This document shows positions 8,271-17,290 of a DNA stretch of 64,000 nucleotides, piece by piece. How positions within the stretch are numbered: the stretch's first letter is position 1; each line of letters begins with the position of its first letter. This DNA comes from Achromobacter pestifer (GTDB taxonomy: Bacteria; Pseudomonadota; Gammaproteobacteria; Burkholderiales; Burkholderiaceae_B). The stretch covers positions 6,324,001 through 6,388,000 of the forward strand of contig NZ_CP053985.1 of the NCBI RefSeq assembly GCF_013267355.1, in the 5' to 3' direction. Under the pieces are notes generated by a model. It made no database searches, was not told the DNA's origin, and saw only the letters and a program-made list of their open reading frames with translations. Position numbers and translations under genes: made by a program.

Positions 8271-9620
8271 TCAGTTGAATGCCGCGCGCTTGGCGGTCTT
8301 GTTGCCCACGGCGTCGCCGGCTTCCTCGCCCGGCAGGCGGATGTCGTTCAGATCCATGCCCGCCGTTTCCTTGATGAGGAAGGCGCCGGCAAAGGCCATC
8401 AGCCCCAGCGCCCCCACATAGGCCGTGTAGACCCAGTCCAACCCCTGGGCGCCCAGCCACGCATTGATGTAGGGCGCGGTGCCGCCGAAGATCGCGACCG
8501 ACAGCGAGGAAATGAAGCCCACGCCCATGGCGCGCGCGCCGGTGGGCACCTGCTCGGCCACCACGGCCGGGAAGATCGCCGCCAGCAGCGCCCAGACCAG
8601 CAAGCCGATCAATTGCCCCACGAACAGCGTCCAGGGCTGGTCGGTCACGATGTGCGATACCGGAAACACCGCCAGCGCCACGCCCAGGCCAAAGGCCATC
8701 ACCATGGGCTTGCGGCCGTAGCGGTCCGCCAGCCAGCCGCAGACCGGCAGCCACAACAGGCACACCAGCTGCGCGATCAGGCTGGCCGTGTAGGCGCCCG
8801 CCGGATCCATGCCCTTGGTCGCGATGGCCGTGGCCGGCGCGAAGGTGACCCAGGTGTAGTAGGTGGCGTTGGACGCCGCGGCGATCATCACGATGTTGCG
8901 GGCGATTTTCAAAGCCTGAATGGCCGACACTTTCTGCGCGCCGCCCTGCTCCGTCCTGTGCTCGAACACCTCGCTCTCGCTGGCGCTGCGGCGCAGGAAC
9001 AGCGCGTAGACGCCCAGCAGCGCGCCCACGCCGAAGCCCACGCGCCAGCCCCAGGCCTCCATCGCCGGCTTGCCCAGCCAGGAAGTCAGCAAGGCCGCCA
9101 GCGCGGTCGCGGCCATGACGCCGATGGTGACGCTGACGAACACCGAACTGGACCACAGCCCGCGTTTGGCCGGCGGCGCGATTTCGGCAACATAGGTATA
9201 GGCCACGCCAGACTCGCCGCCGTGCGCCAGCCCCTGCATCAGGCGGCAGACGAACAACAGCACCGAGGCCAGCACCCCGGCCTGCTCATAGGTCGGCAGC
9301 AGCGCGATCGCCAGGCTGGTCAGGGCCAGCAGGCACATGGTCAGGACCAGCGTGAACTTGCGGCCGTAGCGGTCGCCGATGCGGCCGAACAGCCAGCCGC
9401 CGATCGGCCTCGCCAGGAATCCGCCGGCGAACACGGCCAGCGTGGCCAGCAGCGCAGAACCGCGGTCGGACGGGTCGAACAGGTTCATGGCCAGGTAGGC
9501 CGAGAACGTGCCGTACAAGGTCCAGTCGAACCATTCCAGGGCGTTGCCCACGGCCGCCGCGCGCAGCGAAGCCTGGCGGCGTTGGCGGTCCTGTGTCTCC
9601 ATCATTATTGTCGTCGTCAT
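8271..9620 (-). CDS. MHS-family (MFS) metabolite:proton symporter
   Basis: 449 residues, about 12 membrane segments. The N-terminus AAAVGNALEWFDWTLYGTFSAYLA and the loop DRYGRKFTLVLTMCLLA are hallmarks of the metabolite:H+ symporter group (ShiA, KgtP, ProP, CitA relatives), which import organic acids or zwitterions. A second DRYGRKP motif marks the repeated half. It sits between the SDR pair and the alpha/beta hydrolase and likely brings in their substrate. Confidence 0.92.
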   Translation of the reverse strand: MTTTIMMETQDRQRRQASLRAAAVGNALEWFDWTLYGTFSAYLAMNLFDPSDRGSALLATLAVFAGGFLARPIGGWLFGRIGDRYGRKFTLVLTMCLLALTSLAIALLPTYEQAGVLASVLLFVCRLMQGLAHGGESGVAYTYVAEIAPPAKRGLWSSSVFVSVTIGVMAATALAALLTSWLGKPAMEAWGWRVGFGVGALLGVYALFLRRSASESEVFEHRTEQGGAQKVSAIQALKIARNIVMIAAASNATYYTWVTFAPATAIATKGMDPAGAYTASLIAQLVCLLWLPVCGWLADRYGRKPMVMAFGLGVALAVFPVSHIVTDQPWTLFVGQLIGLLVWALLAAIFPAVVAEQVPTGARAMGVGFISSLSVAIFGGTAPYINAWLGAQGLDWVYTAYVGALGLMAFAGAFLIKETAGMDLNDIRLPGEEAGDAVGNKTAKRAAFN

Positions 9621-9624
9621 GTTC

Positions 9625-10569
9625 TTATCCGTGCTGGTCTTGGCCGAGGTGCTGCGCGAACCAATTGGCCGCCGCGCTGCTGGTGCGTTCGAAATGTTCC
9701 GTATAGACCGAGTAATGGCCGCCAGGCAGCAGCAGCAATTCCTTGGGCTGGTGCGCCGCGTTGAACGCGTCCTGCTGCAGGTCAGCGGGCGTCAGGCCGT
9801 CGCCCGTGGCGACGATCATCAGGAGCGGCGTGGGCGCGATGCGGCGCACGTACATGCCCGGCTCATAGGCGCGCGCCAGTTCCAGCGAACGCAGCGTGAC
9901 TTCGTTGACCCAGCTCGGGCAACGGCGCGCTTCCCCGGTCATGTAGTTGTAGGAATCCGGGCCCGGATACGCGACCGCCGCATCGGGATCGGCGTCGACC
10001 ATGCGCAGCGTTACCGGCGGCTGGCCCGCGTCGCGCGCCTCGCGGTCGGATTCGAAGGCGGCCTGCAGCGCCTGCGCCTTGTCGTAGCGCACGCGCCGTT
10101 GCGCCGCCGAGTAACCGCTGGTGGTGGGAACCTGGCTGACCACGCACTTGACGCGCCGGTCGATGGCGGCAACCGTCAGCGCATGACCGCCGCTATAGCT
10201 GCTGCCCCAGATGCCAATGCGCTCGCGGTCCACTTCAGGACGCTGGCGCAGATAGGAAATGGCCGAGCGGAAATCCTGGATCTGCCGCTGTGGATCGATC
10301 TCCTGGCGCGGCATGCCTGCGCTGCGGCCGAGATTGCGGAAGTCAAAGGTCAGCGCCGCCAGGCCCCGGGCCACCACTGCGGCGGCGTACTCTTCCAGGT
10401 CGCCGCCGGCGACCATGGACCAGCCGTGCGCGAGCGCGACCGCGCCGACCGGGCCACTGGCGTGTTCCGGCCGGTAGAAGGTCCCGCGCACCAAATCCCC
10501 TTCAACCAGGAATTCAATCGGCTCTGCCGATCCTTTAGGGCCTGATCGTTCTGGCATAGATGGACTCAT
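9625..10569 (-). CDS. Alpha/beta hydrolase (dienelactone-hydrolase-like)
   Basis: 314 residues from the ATG at 10569, chosen because AAGGAGA lies six bases upstream; the frame extends 24 bases further to a poor TTG. HGW near residues 48-50 gives the oxyanion region and the nucleophile elbow is SYSGG (about 124-128, Ser126). A late Asp in IVATGDGLTP and His in GGHYSVY complete a plausible triad. It is the first gene of the minus-strand operon with the symporter and two SDRs, divergent from the LysR at 10731. The substrate is not identifiable. Confidence 0.86.
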   Translation of the reverse strand: MSPSMPERSGPKGSAEPIEFLVEGDLVRGTFYRPEHASGPVGAVALAHGWSMVAGGDLEEYAAAVVARGLAALTFDFRNLGRSAGMPRQEIDPQRQIQDFRSAISYLRQRPEVDRERIGIWGSSYSGGHALTVAAIDRRVKCVVSQVPTTSGYSAAQRRVRYDKAQALQAAFESDREARDAGQPPVTLRMVDADPDAAVAYPGPDSYNYMTGEARRCPSWVNEVTLRSLELARAYEPGMYVRRIAPTPLLMIVATGDGLTPADLQQDAFNAAHQPKELLLLPGGHYSVYTEHFERTSSAAANWFAQHLGQDQHG

Positions 10570-10669
10570 GCCTGTCTCCTTATCGCTCATCAATGAGCTA
10601 AGCTTTTGTGAACAGGTCGAATTCTGCCCTTCGGGCCAGGCGCGAACAAGCGCTATTATTCACACTATT

Positions 10670-10686
10670 AATCGGCAATTCCGATT
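10670..10686. promoter_or_regulatory. LysR-box-like palindrome between hydrolase operon and lysR
   Basis: AATCGG-CAATT-CCGATT is a perfect six-base inverted repeat with a five-base spacer. It contains ATC-N9-GAT, matching the T-N11-A style of LysR-family sites. It lies in the 161-base gap between the divergent hydrolase operon (start 10569) and the LysR gene (start 10731), where an autoregulatory site would be expected. Binding is inferred. Confidence 0.5.
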
Positions 10687-10730
10687 GTTTTAAGAACAAC
10701 GATTACGCACCCCGCCGGTGCCCCGGAGCC

Positions 10731-11633
10731 ATGGATCTACGCCAATTCGATTGCTTTCTGGCTGTCGCGGACAAGCTGCATTTCGGCCGCGCGGCGGAAA
10801 CGCTGCACATGAGCCAGTCCTCTGTCTCGGAGGCGGTCAAGGCGCTGGAAAAAACGCTGGGCGCCCCCTTGTTCGAGCGCAGCAGCCGCCGGGTCGCGCT
10901 GACGCCGCTGGGGGTAACCCTGAAGCTGGGCGCCGGACCGGCCGTCATCATGCTGAAAGCCGCGCTGGACGACTGCAAGCGCCAAGCTGCGGGCAAGGCG
11001 CGCCATCTGCGCATCGGCTTTCTCGGCGGCGGCTTCTACGAGCTATACCGCCCGCTGGTCTCGGAATTCAAGGCGGCGCATCCCAACGTGGAGCTGGAGT
11101 TCGTGGAACTGACCTACGTCACCCACTACGCGGCGGTGGCCGACGGTTCGGTCGATATCGCGTTCTGCCGTTTGCCGCTGGGCGCGGACGGCCTGTGCCA
11201 TGGGCCCATCGTGCTGCGGGACCAGCGCATGCTGTGCGTTCCGCTGGATCACCCGTTTGCCGGGGCGACGCTGCTGGACCCCGAACTGCTGGCCGAGGAA
11301 CGGCTGGTGCGCATGGTGCCGGGATCGGTCAACCAGGAGTGGCAGGACTACCACTTTCCCCGCCACACCCCTAAGGGCAAGCCCATCGGCGACGGCCCGG
11401 TGGTGCGCACGATCCGCGAGGGCATCGCGGCCGTGAACACGCGCGAGGGCCTGTTGATGCTGACCAAGCGCGCTGCCAGCTATTACGCCACGCCCGAGAT
11501 CGCGTTCGTGGAAATAGACCTGCCCGCCATGCCCTCGGCGCTGGTCAGGCGGGTGGACGACCACCGGCCCATCCTCCAGGAACTGGAAGCCTTGCTGCTG
11601 CGCATCGCCGAGCGGCATGGGGTGGCAGCCTGA
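10731..11633 (+). CDS. LysR family transcriptional regulator
   Basis: 300 residues. The winged HTH MDLRQFDCFLAVADKLHFGRAAETLHM begins at the first residue, so the ATG at 10731 is right although the frame is open further upstream. The effector domain covers about residues 90-295. It is divergently transcribed from the hydrolase/symporter/SDR operon, which it probably controls, with a palindrome at 10670-10686 between them. Confidence 0.9.
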   Translation: MDLRQFDCFLAVADKLHFGRAAETLHMSQSSVSEAVKALEKTLGAPLFERSSRRVALTPLGVTLKLGAGPAVIMLKAALDDCKRQAAGKARHLRIGFLGGGFYELYRPLVSEFKAAHPNVELEFVELTYVTHYAAVADGSVDIAFCRLPLGADGLCHGPIVLRDQRMLCVPLDHPFAGATLLDPELLAEERLVRMVPGSVNQEWQDYHFPRHTPKGKPIGDGPVVRTIREGIAAVNTREGLLMLTKRAASYYATPEIAFVEIDLPAMPSALVRRVDDHRPILQELEALLLRIAERHGVAA

Positions 11634-11675
11634 GCCGGACCGCGAGGCCCGGACCGCCACTTTTATCAAAGCGGA

Positions 11676-12353
11676 TCAGCGCTGCGAATCCAGCACTTCG
11701 TTTTTCTTCACCACTTCCTGCGCCTTGGAGTAGCTCTCGATCAGCAGCTGGTAGGCCGGGAACACCTTGGTATAGACCTCGGCCCACTGCATGGCGTCTT
11801 CGCGGTTCCAGGTCTTCTGCAGCTCGGAGGCCACGGCGGCGGTGTCCATCGGCACCACCCCGGCCTGCACCACGCGCGCCAGCGTGATTTCCTGCGCCAT
11901 CTTGGTATAGGTGCCCGAGGCGTCGATCACCGCGAATACCTTGTAGCCGGCGGCGACCGCGCTGATGGCCGGAAACGCCATGCACACGCTGGTGATGGTG
12001 CCGGCGATGATGAGCGTCTTGCGGCCGGTGGCCTTTACCGCCGCGACGAACTCGGGATTGTCCCAGGCGTTGATCTCGCCCTTGCGCGCAATGTATTGCG
12101 CATGCGGCGCGTTGGCGTGGATCTCGGGAATCAGCGGACCGTTCGGGCCTTGCGGCACGGAAGCCGTGGTGATGACAGGCATCTTGGCCAACGTGGCCAT
12201 CGACGCCAGCGCGCCGGCGCGGGCGCGCAATTCAGGCATGGGCATGTCGCCCACGGTCTGGAACAGGCCGCTCTGGTGGTCGATCAGCAGCATGACGGCG
12301 TCGTCGGCATCGATGACGGGGCGCTGGCCGTTGAAGTTGGCGGGTGCGGACAT
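11676..12353 (-). CDS. Isochorismatase-family (YcaC-like) hydrolase
   Basis: Cysteine hydrolase, 225 residues. [12 protein letters not shown] holds the catalytic Asp, GTITSVCM the catalytic Cys, and [12 protein letters not shown] is typical of the YcaC branch. An SD (AGGAG) precedes the ATG. It is divergent from the LysR at 12497, and a paralogous arrangement occurs at 21451-23215. The substrate is unknown; YcaC itself lacks a proven physiological reaction. Confidence 0.88.
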   Translation of the reverse strand: MSAPANFNGQRPVIDADDAVMLLIDHQSGLFQTVGDMPMPELRARAGALASMATLAKMPVITTASVPQGPNGPLIPEIHANAPHAQYIARKGEINAWDNPEFVAAVKATGRKTLIIAGTITSVCMAFPAISAVAAGYKVFAVIDASGTYTKMAQEITLARVVQAGVVPMDTAAVASELQKTWNREDAMQWAEVYTKVFPAYQLLIESYSKAQEVVKKNEVLDSQR

Positions 12354-12423
12354 GGAGTACTCCTAATTTGAAAAGTCGACGGCACTGTTGCCGAATCACA
12401 AGCCTGATGGCTGCACAAATATT

Positions 12424-12479
12424 AAAAATAGAACAAAATTGGCGGAAGACCGATTTTTTGCTATCAGAGTTCTATTTTT
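12424..12479. promoter_or_regulatory. Long inverted repeat in isochorismatase/lysR divergent promoter
   Basis: AAAAATAGAAC at 12424-12434 and GTTCTATTTTT at 12469-12479 form a perfect 11-base inverted repeat separated by 34 bases, in otherwise AT-rich DNA between divergent genes. The right arm ends 17 bases before the lysR ATG. The likely role is two half-sites for the LysR product encoded at 12497. The same 11-mer recurs at 33461-33471. Confidence 0.55.
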
Positions 12480-12496
12480 TGAACTAAAGGCGCGAC

Positions 12497-13402
12497 ATGC
12501 AGGATCTCAACGACCTTTTCTATTTTGTGCAGACCGTGGAGCACCAGGGTTTCGCACCCGCCGGGCGCGCGCTGGGGATGCCGAAATCCCGCCTCAGCCG
12601 CAGGCTGGCGCTGCTGGAGGAACGGCTGGGCGTGCGGCTCATCCAGCGCTCTACCCGCCACTTCATGGTCACCGACATCGGCCAGACCTACTACGAGCGC
12701 TGCAAGGCGATGCTGGCCGAAGCCGAGGCCGCCCAGGAAGTGATCGACGCGGCCCAGGTCGAACCGCGCGGCGTGATCAAGCTGACCTGCCCCATCGCCC
12801 TGCTGCACACCCATGTGGGCGGCATGCTCGCGGACTTCATGCTGAAGTACCCGCGCGTCGTCATCCAGCTCGAAGCCACCAACCGCCGGGTCGACGTGCT
12901 GGGAGAAGCCGTGGACGTGGCGATCCGCGTGCGCCCGCCTCCGCTGGAAGACAGCGAGCTGGTCATGCGCGTGCTGTCGGACCGGGGGCAGAGCCTGGTG
13001 TCCAGCCCCGCACTGGCGGCCGAATGCGGGCTACCAGCAAGCCCGGACGACCTCGGCGCCTGGCCAAGCCTGGCGCTCGGCGCGCCCAACCAGGCCTATC
13101 GCCTGGAGCTGTACAAGCAGGACGGCCAGCAGGCCACGGTATCTCTCGCCCCCAGGATGATCACCACCGACATGATCGCGCTGCGCAACGCGGCAGTGGC
13201 CGGCGTGGGCGTGGTGCAGCTGCCCACCATGATGGTGCGGGAACAGCTGCAAGCGAGACAACTGGTCCGCCTGCTGCCGGACTGGGCGCCGCGCCGCGAA
13301 CTGATCCATGCCGTATTCCCGTCGCGGCGCGGCCTGCTGTCGTCGGTACGGGCACTGGTGGATTATCTGGCGGAGCGCTTCGGCAAGCCGCATGAAGACT
13401 AG
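12497..13402 (+). CDS. LysR family regulator (paralogue of 22304-23215)
   Basis: 301 residues. The N-terminal HTH is MQDLNDLFYFVQTVEHQGF and the effector domain contains TNRRVDVLGEAVDVAIRVR, typical of the DmlR/YafC-like branch. It closely matches the regulator at 22304 along its length, and both are divergent from isochorismatase-family genes. Its stop overlaps the convergent dioxygenase gene by four bases (13399-13402). Confidence 0.91.
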   Translation: MQDLNDLFYFVQTVEHQGFAPAGRALGMPKSRLSRRLALLEERLGVRLIQRSTRHFMVTDIGQTYYERCKAMLAEAEAAQEVIDAAQVEPRGVIKLTCPIALLHTHVGGMLADFMLKYPRVVIQLEATNRRVDVLGEAVDVAIRVRPPPLEDSELVMRVLSDRGQSLVSSPALAAECGLPASPDDLGAWPSLALGAPNQAYRLELYKQDGQQATVSLAPRMITTDMIALRNAAVAGVGVVQLPTMMVREQLQARQLVRLLPDWAPRRELIHAVFPSRRGLLSSVRALVDYLAERFGKPHED

Positions 13403-14334
13403 CCGGTGTTGCTGATGAAGTACTCAGGCATCTCCGGTCCCCACATGTAGAGCGCATCCTCTGGCGGATAGTCCCCTGCCGGCCAATCGTATCCCGCCGG
13501 CACGTAGTCGATGTGGGCAGAGTATTCCCAGAACGATCCCCAGGGATCGCGCACGTAGTAGAAGTAGTTCGAACCCAGCGTGTGGCGCGCCACGCCCCAG
13601 CCCTCCGGATAGCCGGCGGCCCGCATCTGCTCGGAGCCGCTGCCGACCTCTTCGATGCCCGGCACGTCCCAGGCGCTATGGTGCCAGCCCGGCGCGCGGT
13701 CCTGCACAAAGGCCAGCAGATGATGGTCCGAGCCGTGCCTCCCGTGCATGAAGGCGACAATATCGCGCGAGCGATCCGACAGGTACAAGCCCAAAGCCTG
13801 GGCGTAGAACGCCAGGCTGCGCTCCAGATCCGTGGTGAAGAGCAGCACGTGGGACAGCCGCGTCGGACTGACCGCGGCCCTTGCGGACCGGCCCAGCGCA
13901 CCCCGCTGGCCAGGCGCGATTTGCACGCAGGCATTGCGACTCTTGGTATGGGGCGTGGTCTTGGGCCCCGCCTTGATCTGCAGCAGATTTCCGTCGGGGT
14001 CCAGGCACCAGAAACCCTCGCCTGCTGCCGCGGGGCTCTGGGCCCCCGCCGGCCGTGCGCCCTGGGCATAGGCCTGCGCCTTGATTGCCTCGAACTCGTC
14101 GCCGTGACAGTTCAGGCTCAGGTACGCCAGGCGCTTGGAGCCTTCGCCCACGATGCGCGCCCAGCAATGCTCGTCGCCCGCGCAGCGCAATTCCAGCCCG
14201 CCGGCGTTCGGCCGGACGTCCAGGCCGAACGCCGTCAGGAATTTCGCGGCTTCCGCCAGATCGGGCACGATCAGGGCGAAATGATCGATGGAATGCACCC
14301 CGTAGCGCGCGGCGTTGGCTTTGTTGAAGGACAT
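13399..14334 (-). CDS. Extradiol (type I, VOC-fold) ring-cleavage dioxygenase
   Basis: 311 residues with two VOC modules, typical of catechol 2,3-dioxygenase-like enzymes. In the C-terminal module the iron ligands are all visible: His162 (LSHVLLF), His218/219 (GWHHSAW) and Glu270 (SFWEYS). The ATG at 14334 is chosen because GGGAGA lies just upstream. It should cut a catechol next to the hydroxyls, giving a 2-hydroxymuconic product. It follows the TfdB-like hydroxylase gene and the FAH-family gene on the same strand, forming a hydroxylation, meta-cleavage and hydrolysis series. The exact catechol is unknown. Confidence 0.9.
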   Translation of the reverse strand: MSFNKANAARYGVHSIDHFALIVPDLAEAAKFLTAFGLDVRPNAGGLELRCAGDEHCWARIVGEGSKRLAYLSLNCHGDEFEAIKAQAYAQGARPAGAQSPAAAGEGFWCLDPDGNLLQIKAGPKTTPHTKSRNACVQIAPGQRGALGRSARAAVSPTRLSHVLLFTTDLERSLAFYAQALGLYLSDRSRDIVAFMHGRHGSDHHLLAFVQDRAPGWHHSAWDVPGIEEVGSGSEQMRAAGYPEGWGVARHTLGSNYFYYVRDPWGSFWEYSAHIDYVPAGYDWPAGDYPPEDALYMWGPEMPEYFISNTG

Positions 14335-14363
14335 GGCTCGTTCTCCCTTGGAACAGTGTCCGC

Positions 14364-16163
14364 TCAAGACAAGGCGGCTTCAGTCACGGCGCGCGCGCCA
14401 AGGCTGGCGCGGGCCTGCCGGCCCAGTACGCCTTGCAAGGCGTCCAACAACTCCGCCGCCGCCTGACGCTCCTCAGGCACGGCATGCTTGCGCCAGGCCA
14501 CATGGCGGTCCGGGCGCACCAGCAGGCAGCCCGACTCCGACACTTCCCGCAGCCGCGCCCAGTCGCCGTAGATGTCCAGCACCTCGCAACCCGCCCCTAT
14601 GCTGTACACCGGAAGGTCGATGCCCAATACGCTGGCGGCTTGCGCTGCAGCCGTGCGCCAAACCTGGTCCGTACGCCCAACCAGCAGGGCGAAGCACCCG
14701 TGCCCGGCCAGATCCAGCGTGGAAATCCGGCGTTGCCCCTGCTCCACCCAGGCATGCGGCAAGGACGCGCCCGGGAAGGTCGTGGCCTGATGATAGAGCT
14801 CACTATCGCGCTCGGACGGCCGGCTCGCGCTGCCATCAGGCACGATGGCCGAAGAGGCATACATCTGGCCGAGTTCGACGCCATGGCAGTTGAATTGGTA
14901 ATTCTGCAACGCCACGGCTGCGTCCAGCTGCCCGCGGCGCTCGCGGCCGCGGTCGCTGTCGCTGAAAAGCTCATCGAGATTGGCCCAGCCTTCCTGCGCC
15001 GACTGCCCCGGCGTGAAACCGATGGCATCAGCGATGGCCTTCATGTCATTCACGGACTTCATGGCCCGGTCCACCACACCGCGCGCGACGGGCTGGCGTT
15101 CCTGGGTGTACGTGTCGAGCAAGCCCGGGCCGGCCTGGCCCTTCAGGACCAAGGCAAGCTTCCACGCCAGGTTGAAACCATCCTGGATCGAGGTGTTGGT
15201 GCCAAGGCCGTTGGCCGGCGGATGGCGGTGCGCGGCATCGCCCGCCAGGAACACCCTGCCCTTGCCCATTTCGCGCGCGGCGATGTGGTTGATCTGCCAT
15301 TTGTTGGCCGACTTCACTTTCACGGGAATGTCCGGCACCCCGATCACCGCGCGGGCGCGGGCCACGATGGCGTCCTCGCTCAGATCCGGCTCGCCCTTGG
15401 ACTTGTCGTACATGGAGAGCATGATCCATTCGTTCCAGGGCCGCACGCAGACAAAAGTGCCGCTGCCAAACCAATAGCTGTTGCCCGGCTCGGCCATCCA
15501 GTAGAGTACGCCGGGGCGATGCTGCACATAGGGCGCCAGCTCCACTTCCAGCCAGCAGCTGATGGCCGCCCCCAGCCCCATTTCCCCGTCGAATTCGAAG
15601 CCCAGCTGTTTCGCCACCAAGCTGTTGCCGCCATCGGCGCCCACGGCGTACTGCGCTCGGACGCGGATTTCCTCGCCACTGATCGTGTCCACCATCTCGG
15701 CGACCACCCCGCCCGCATCCTGGCTGATGGTCTTGAGTTCGGTATTGAAAAGGAATTGCGCGCCGTGCTCGCGCGCCGCTGTCAGGATGATGGGCTCCAG
15801 CAGGTGCTGCGGAATATTGCACATGCCACAAGGGCTGGCCTTGTCGTAGTCTCCGCGCCGCTGGTCCCCGCCGCCCCAGGTTTGCAGACGCGCCAGCTCC
15901 TTGCCCGCAAAGCTCGTGGCCCAGACGTTGTTCAGCATCAGCGCGTTGGGCGTGGCCTGGGCCCGCACCCGGTCCTCGATACCCAGGTCGCGCATCACTT
16001 CGATGGTGCGCTGATTGGTAATGTGCGCTCGCGGCGAATTGGCGGTGCCCGGGTAACGCGTGATAGCCAGGGTCTGGATGCCGTACTTGGCCAGCAAGGC
16101 CGTCGCCGCCAAGCCTGCAGGCCCGGCCCCGACCACGAGGACGGGGATCTCGATTTCTTTCAT
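14364..16163 (-). CDS. FAD-dependent aromatic hydroxylase, TfdB-like (phenol monooxygenase)
   Basis: 599 residues. The FAD dinucleotide motif VVGAGPAGLAA is at 10-20, the second FAD/NADPH motif VGADGGNS at 174-181, and GDAAHRHPPANGLGTN starts at 308. The phrases SPRAHITNQRTIEVMRDLG and YWMAEPGNSYWFGSG match the 2,4-dichlorophenol 6-monooxygenase (TfdB) branch as I know it. It would hydroxylate a phenol ortho to the OH, giving a catechol. The start has GGAGAGAG immediately upstream. It lies between the FAH-family gene and the extradiol dioxygenase gene. Chlorophenol specificity is not implied by the sequence alone. Confidence 0.9.
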   Translation of the reverse strand: MKEIEIPVLVVGAGPAGLAATALLAKYGIQTLAITRYPGTANSPRAHITNQRTIEVMRDLGIEDRVRAQATPNALMLNNVWATSFAGKELARLQTWGGGDQRRGDYDKASPCGMCNIPQHLLEPIILTAAREHGAQFLFNTELKTISQDAGGVVAEMVDTISGEEIRVRAQYAVGADGGNSLVAKQLGFEFDGEMGLGAAISCWLEVELAPYVQHRPGVLYWMAEPGNSYWFGSGTFVCVRPWNEWIMLSMYDKSKGEPDLSEDAIVARARAVIGVPDIPVKVKSANKWQINHIAAREMGKGRVFLAGDAAHRHPPANGLGTNTSIQDGFNLAWKLALVLKGQAGPGLLDTYTQERQPVARGVVDRAMKSVNDMKAIADAIGFTPGQSAQEGWANLDELFSDSDRGRERRGQLDAAVALQNYQFNCHGVELGQMYASSAIVPDGSASRPSERDSELYHQATTFPGASLPHAWVEQGQRRISTLDLAGHGCFALLVGRTDQVWRTAAAQAASVLGIDLPVYSIGAGCEVLDIYGDWARLREVSESGCLLVRPDRHVAWRKHAVPEERQAAAELLDALQGVLGRQARASLGARAVTEAALS

Positions 16164-16243
16164 GTCTCTCTCCAAATTCCTACCAGGACCGGTATGGCCG
16201 GCCTCTAGCGGTATCCAATAATGTTCTTACCCGGCGGCAGGCA

Positions 16244-17083
16244 CTAACGCTCCAGGGAAATGGGGTTGCGCAGCGTGCCCACGCCTTCGATCGACACTTC
16301 GCAAACATCGCCGTCCTGCATCAGCAGGCGCGGCTCGCGCGCCCAACCCACGCCCGAAGGGGTGCCGGCAACGATGACATCGCCCGCTTCCAGCGTGAAC
16401 GCTTCGCTCAATAGCGAAATCAAGGTGGCCACGTCGAAAACCATGTCGCGCGTATTGGCCGACTGCACCACCTTGCCGTTCAGCCTGGTTTCCAGCGCCA
16501 GGCCCGCGCCGCCCGGCGGCAGTTCGTCCGCGGTGACCAGCGCCGGGCCGAAACCGCCCGTGCCGTCGAAGTTCTTGCCGACGGTCCATTGGGGCGACTT
16601 GAACTGGTATTCGCGCACCGAACCGTCATTGAAGATCGAATAGCCCGCCACGTGCTTGAGCGCATCCTCCTTGCTGATGTAGCGGCCGCCTCCTGACAGC
16701 ACCACGGCCATCTCGCCTTCGTAATCCAGGGAGTCGGACGACTTGGGACGGATCATGGGCTGTTCATGCGCGATCAGGCTGCTACTGAAGCGGTTGAACA
16801 CCGTGGGGTACGCAGGCTGTTCGAATTTGCTTTCCGCGGTGTGATCGGAATAGTTCAAGCCGATACAGATGATCTTTCCAGGATTCGCCAATGGCGGCAG
16901 GTACTGGATTTCCTTCAGGGCGAAACGCTTTCCGGCCGGCGCACGTTCGCGTGCAAACGCAGGCAGGTCCGTTTTTTGACGCAGCAGGTCCAGCAGTTCA
17001 TGCTGGCCGAGGCTGATCACCTGGTCGCCTTCCAGGATTCCGAGATACTGCCCGTTGCCATGGGAAAAGCGTATGAATTTCAT
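16244..17083 (-). CDS. Fumarylacetoacetate hydrolase (FAH) family protein
   Basis: 279 residues. LANPGKIICIGLNYSDH (His81), the metal ligands Glu122 and Glu124 in DYEGE, Asp153 in FNDGSVRE, and the C-terminal VIVAGTPSGVGWAREP are the FAH fingerprint. Family members cleave C-C bonds in acylpyruvates or decarboxylate/hydrate meta-cleavage products. As the first gene of a unit with a phenol hydroxylase and an extradiol dioxygenase, it likely processes the ring-fission product. It is divergent from the GntR regulator at 17291. Confidence 0.9.
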   Translation of the reverse strand: MKFIRFSHGNGQYLGILEGDQVISLGQHELLDLLRQKTDLPAFARERAPAGKRFALKEIQYLPPLANPGKIICIGLNYSDHTAESKFEQPAYPTVFNRFSSSLIAHEQPMIRPKSSDSLDYEGEMAVVLSGGGRYISKEDALKHVAGYSIFNDGSVREYQFKSPQWTVGKNFDGTGGFGPALVTADELPPGGAGLALETRLNGKVVQSANTRDMVFDVATLISLLSEAFTLEAGDVIVAGTPSGVGWAREPRLLMQDGDVCEVSIEGVGTLRNPISLER

Positions 17084-17201
17084 GATGAGCTAGACGTCCT
17101 TGATGAGCGATGTAGCGCCGCGCCCGCGCGGCAGGCGCCGGGCCGGATGGGCGCTGCGGCGTGCCGGTCCATCCTGCAAATCAGTATAGGCATTTTTATC
17201 T

Positions 17202-17235
17202 ACAAATCAATGAAAATATATATTTATGGATTTGT
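17202..17235. promoter_or_regulatory. AT-rich inverted repeat between FAH operon and gntR
   Basis: ACAAATC (17202-17208) and GATTTGT (17229-17235) are a perfect seven-base inverted repeat around a very AT-rich centre, in the 207-base gap between two divergent genes. This is where the operator and both promoters would sit. It is a candidate site for the GntR product encoded at 17291; binding is inferred. Confidence 0.4.
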
Positions 17236-17290
17236 CGATTTTGACGCCCACGCGTAAAATTCCCATGCCCAACCCGGATCTGTTTCTTCC

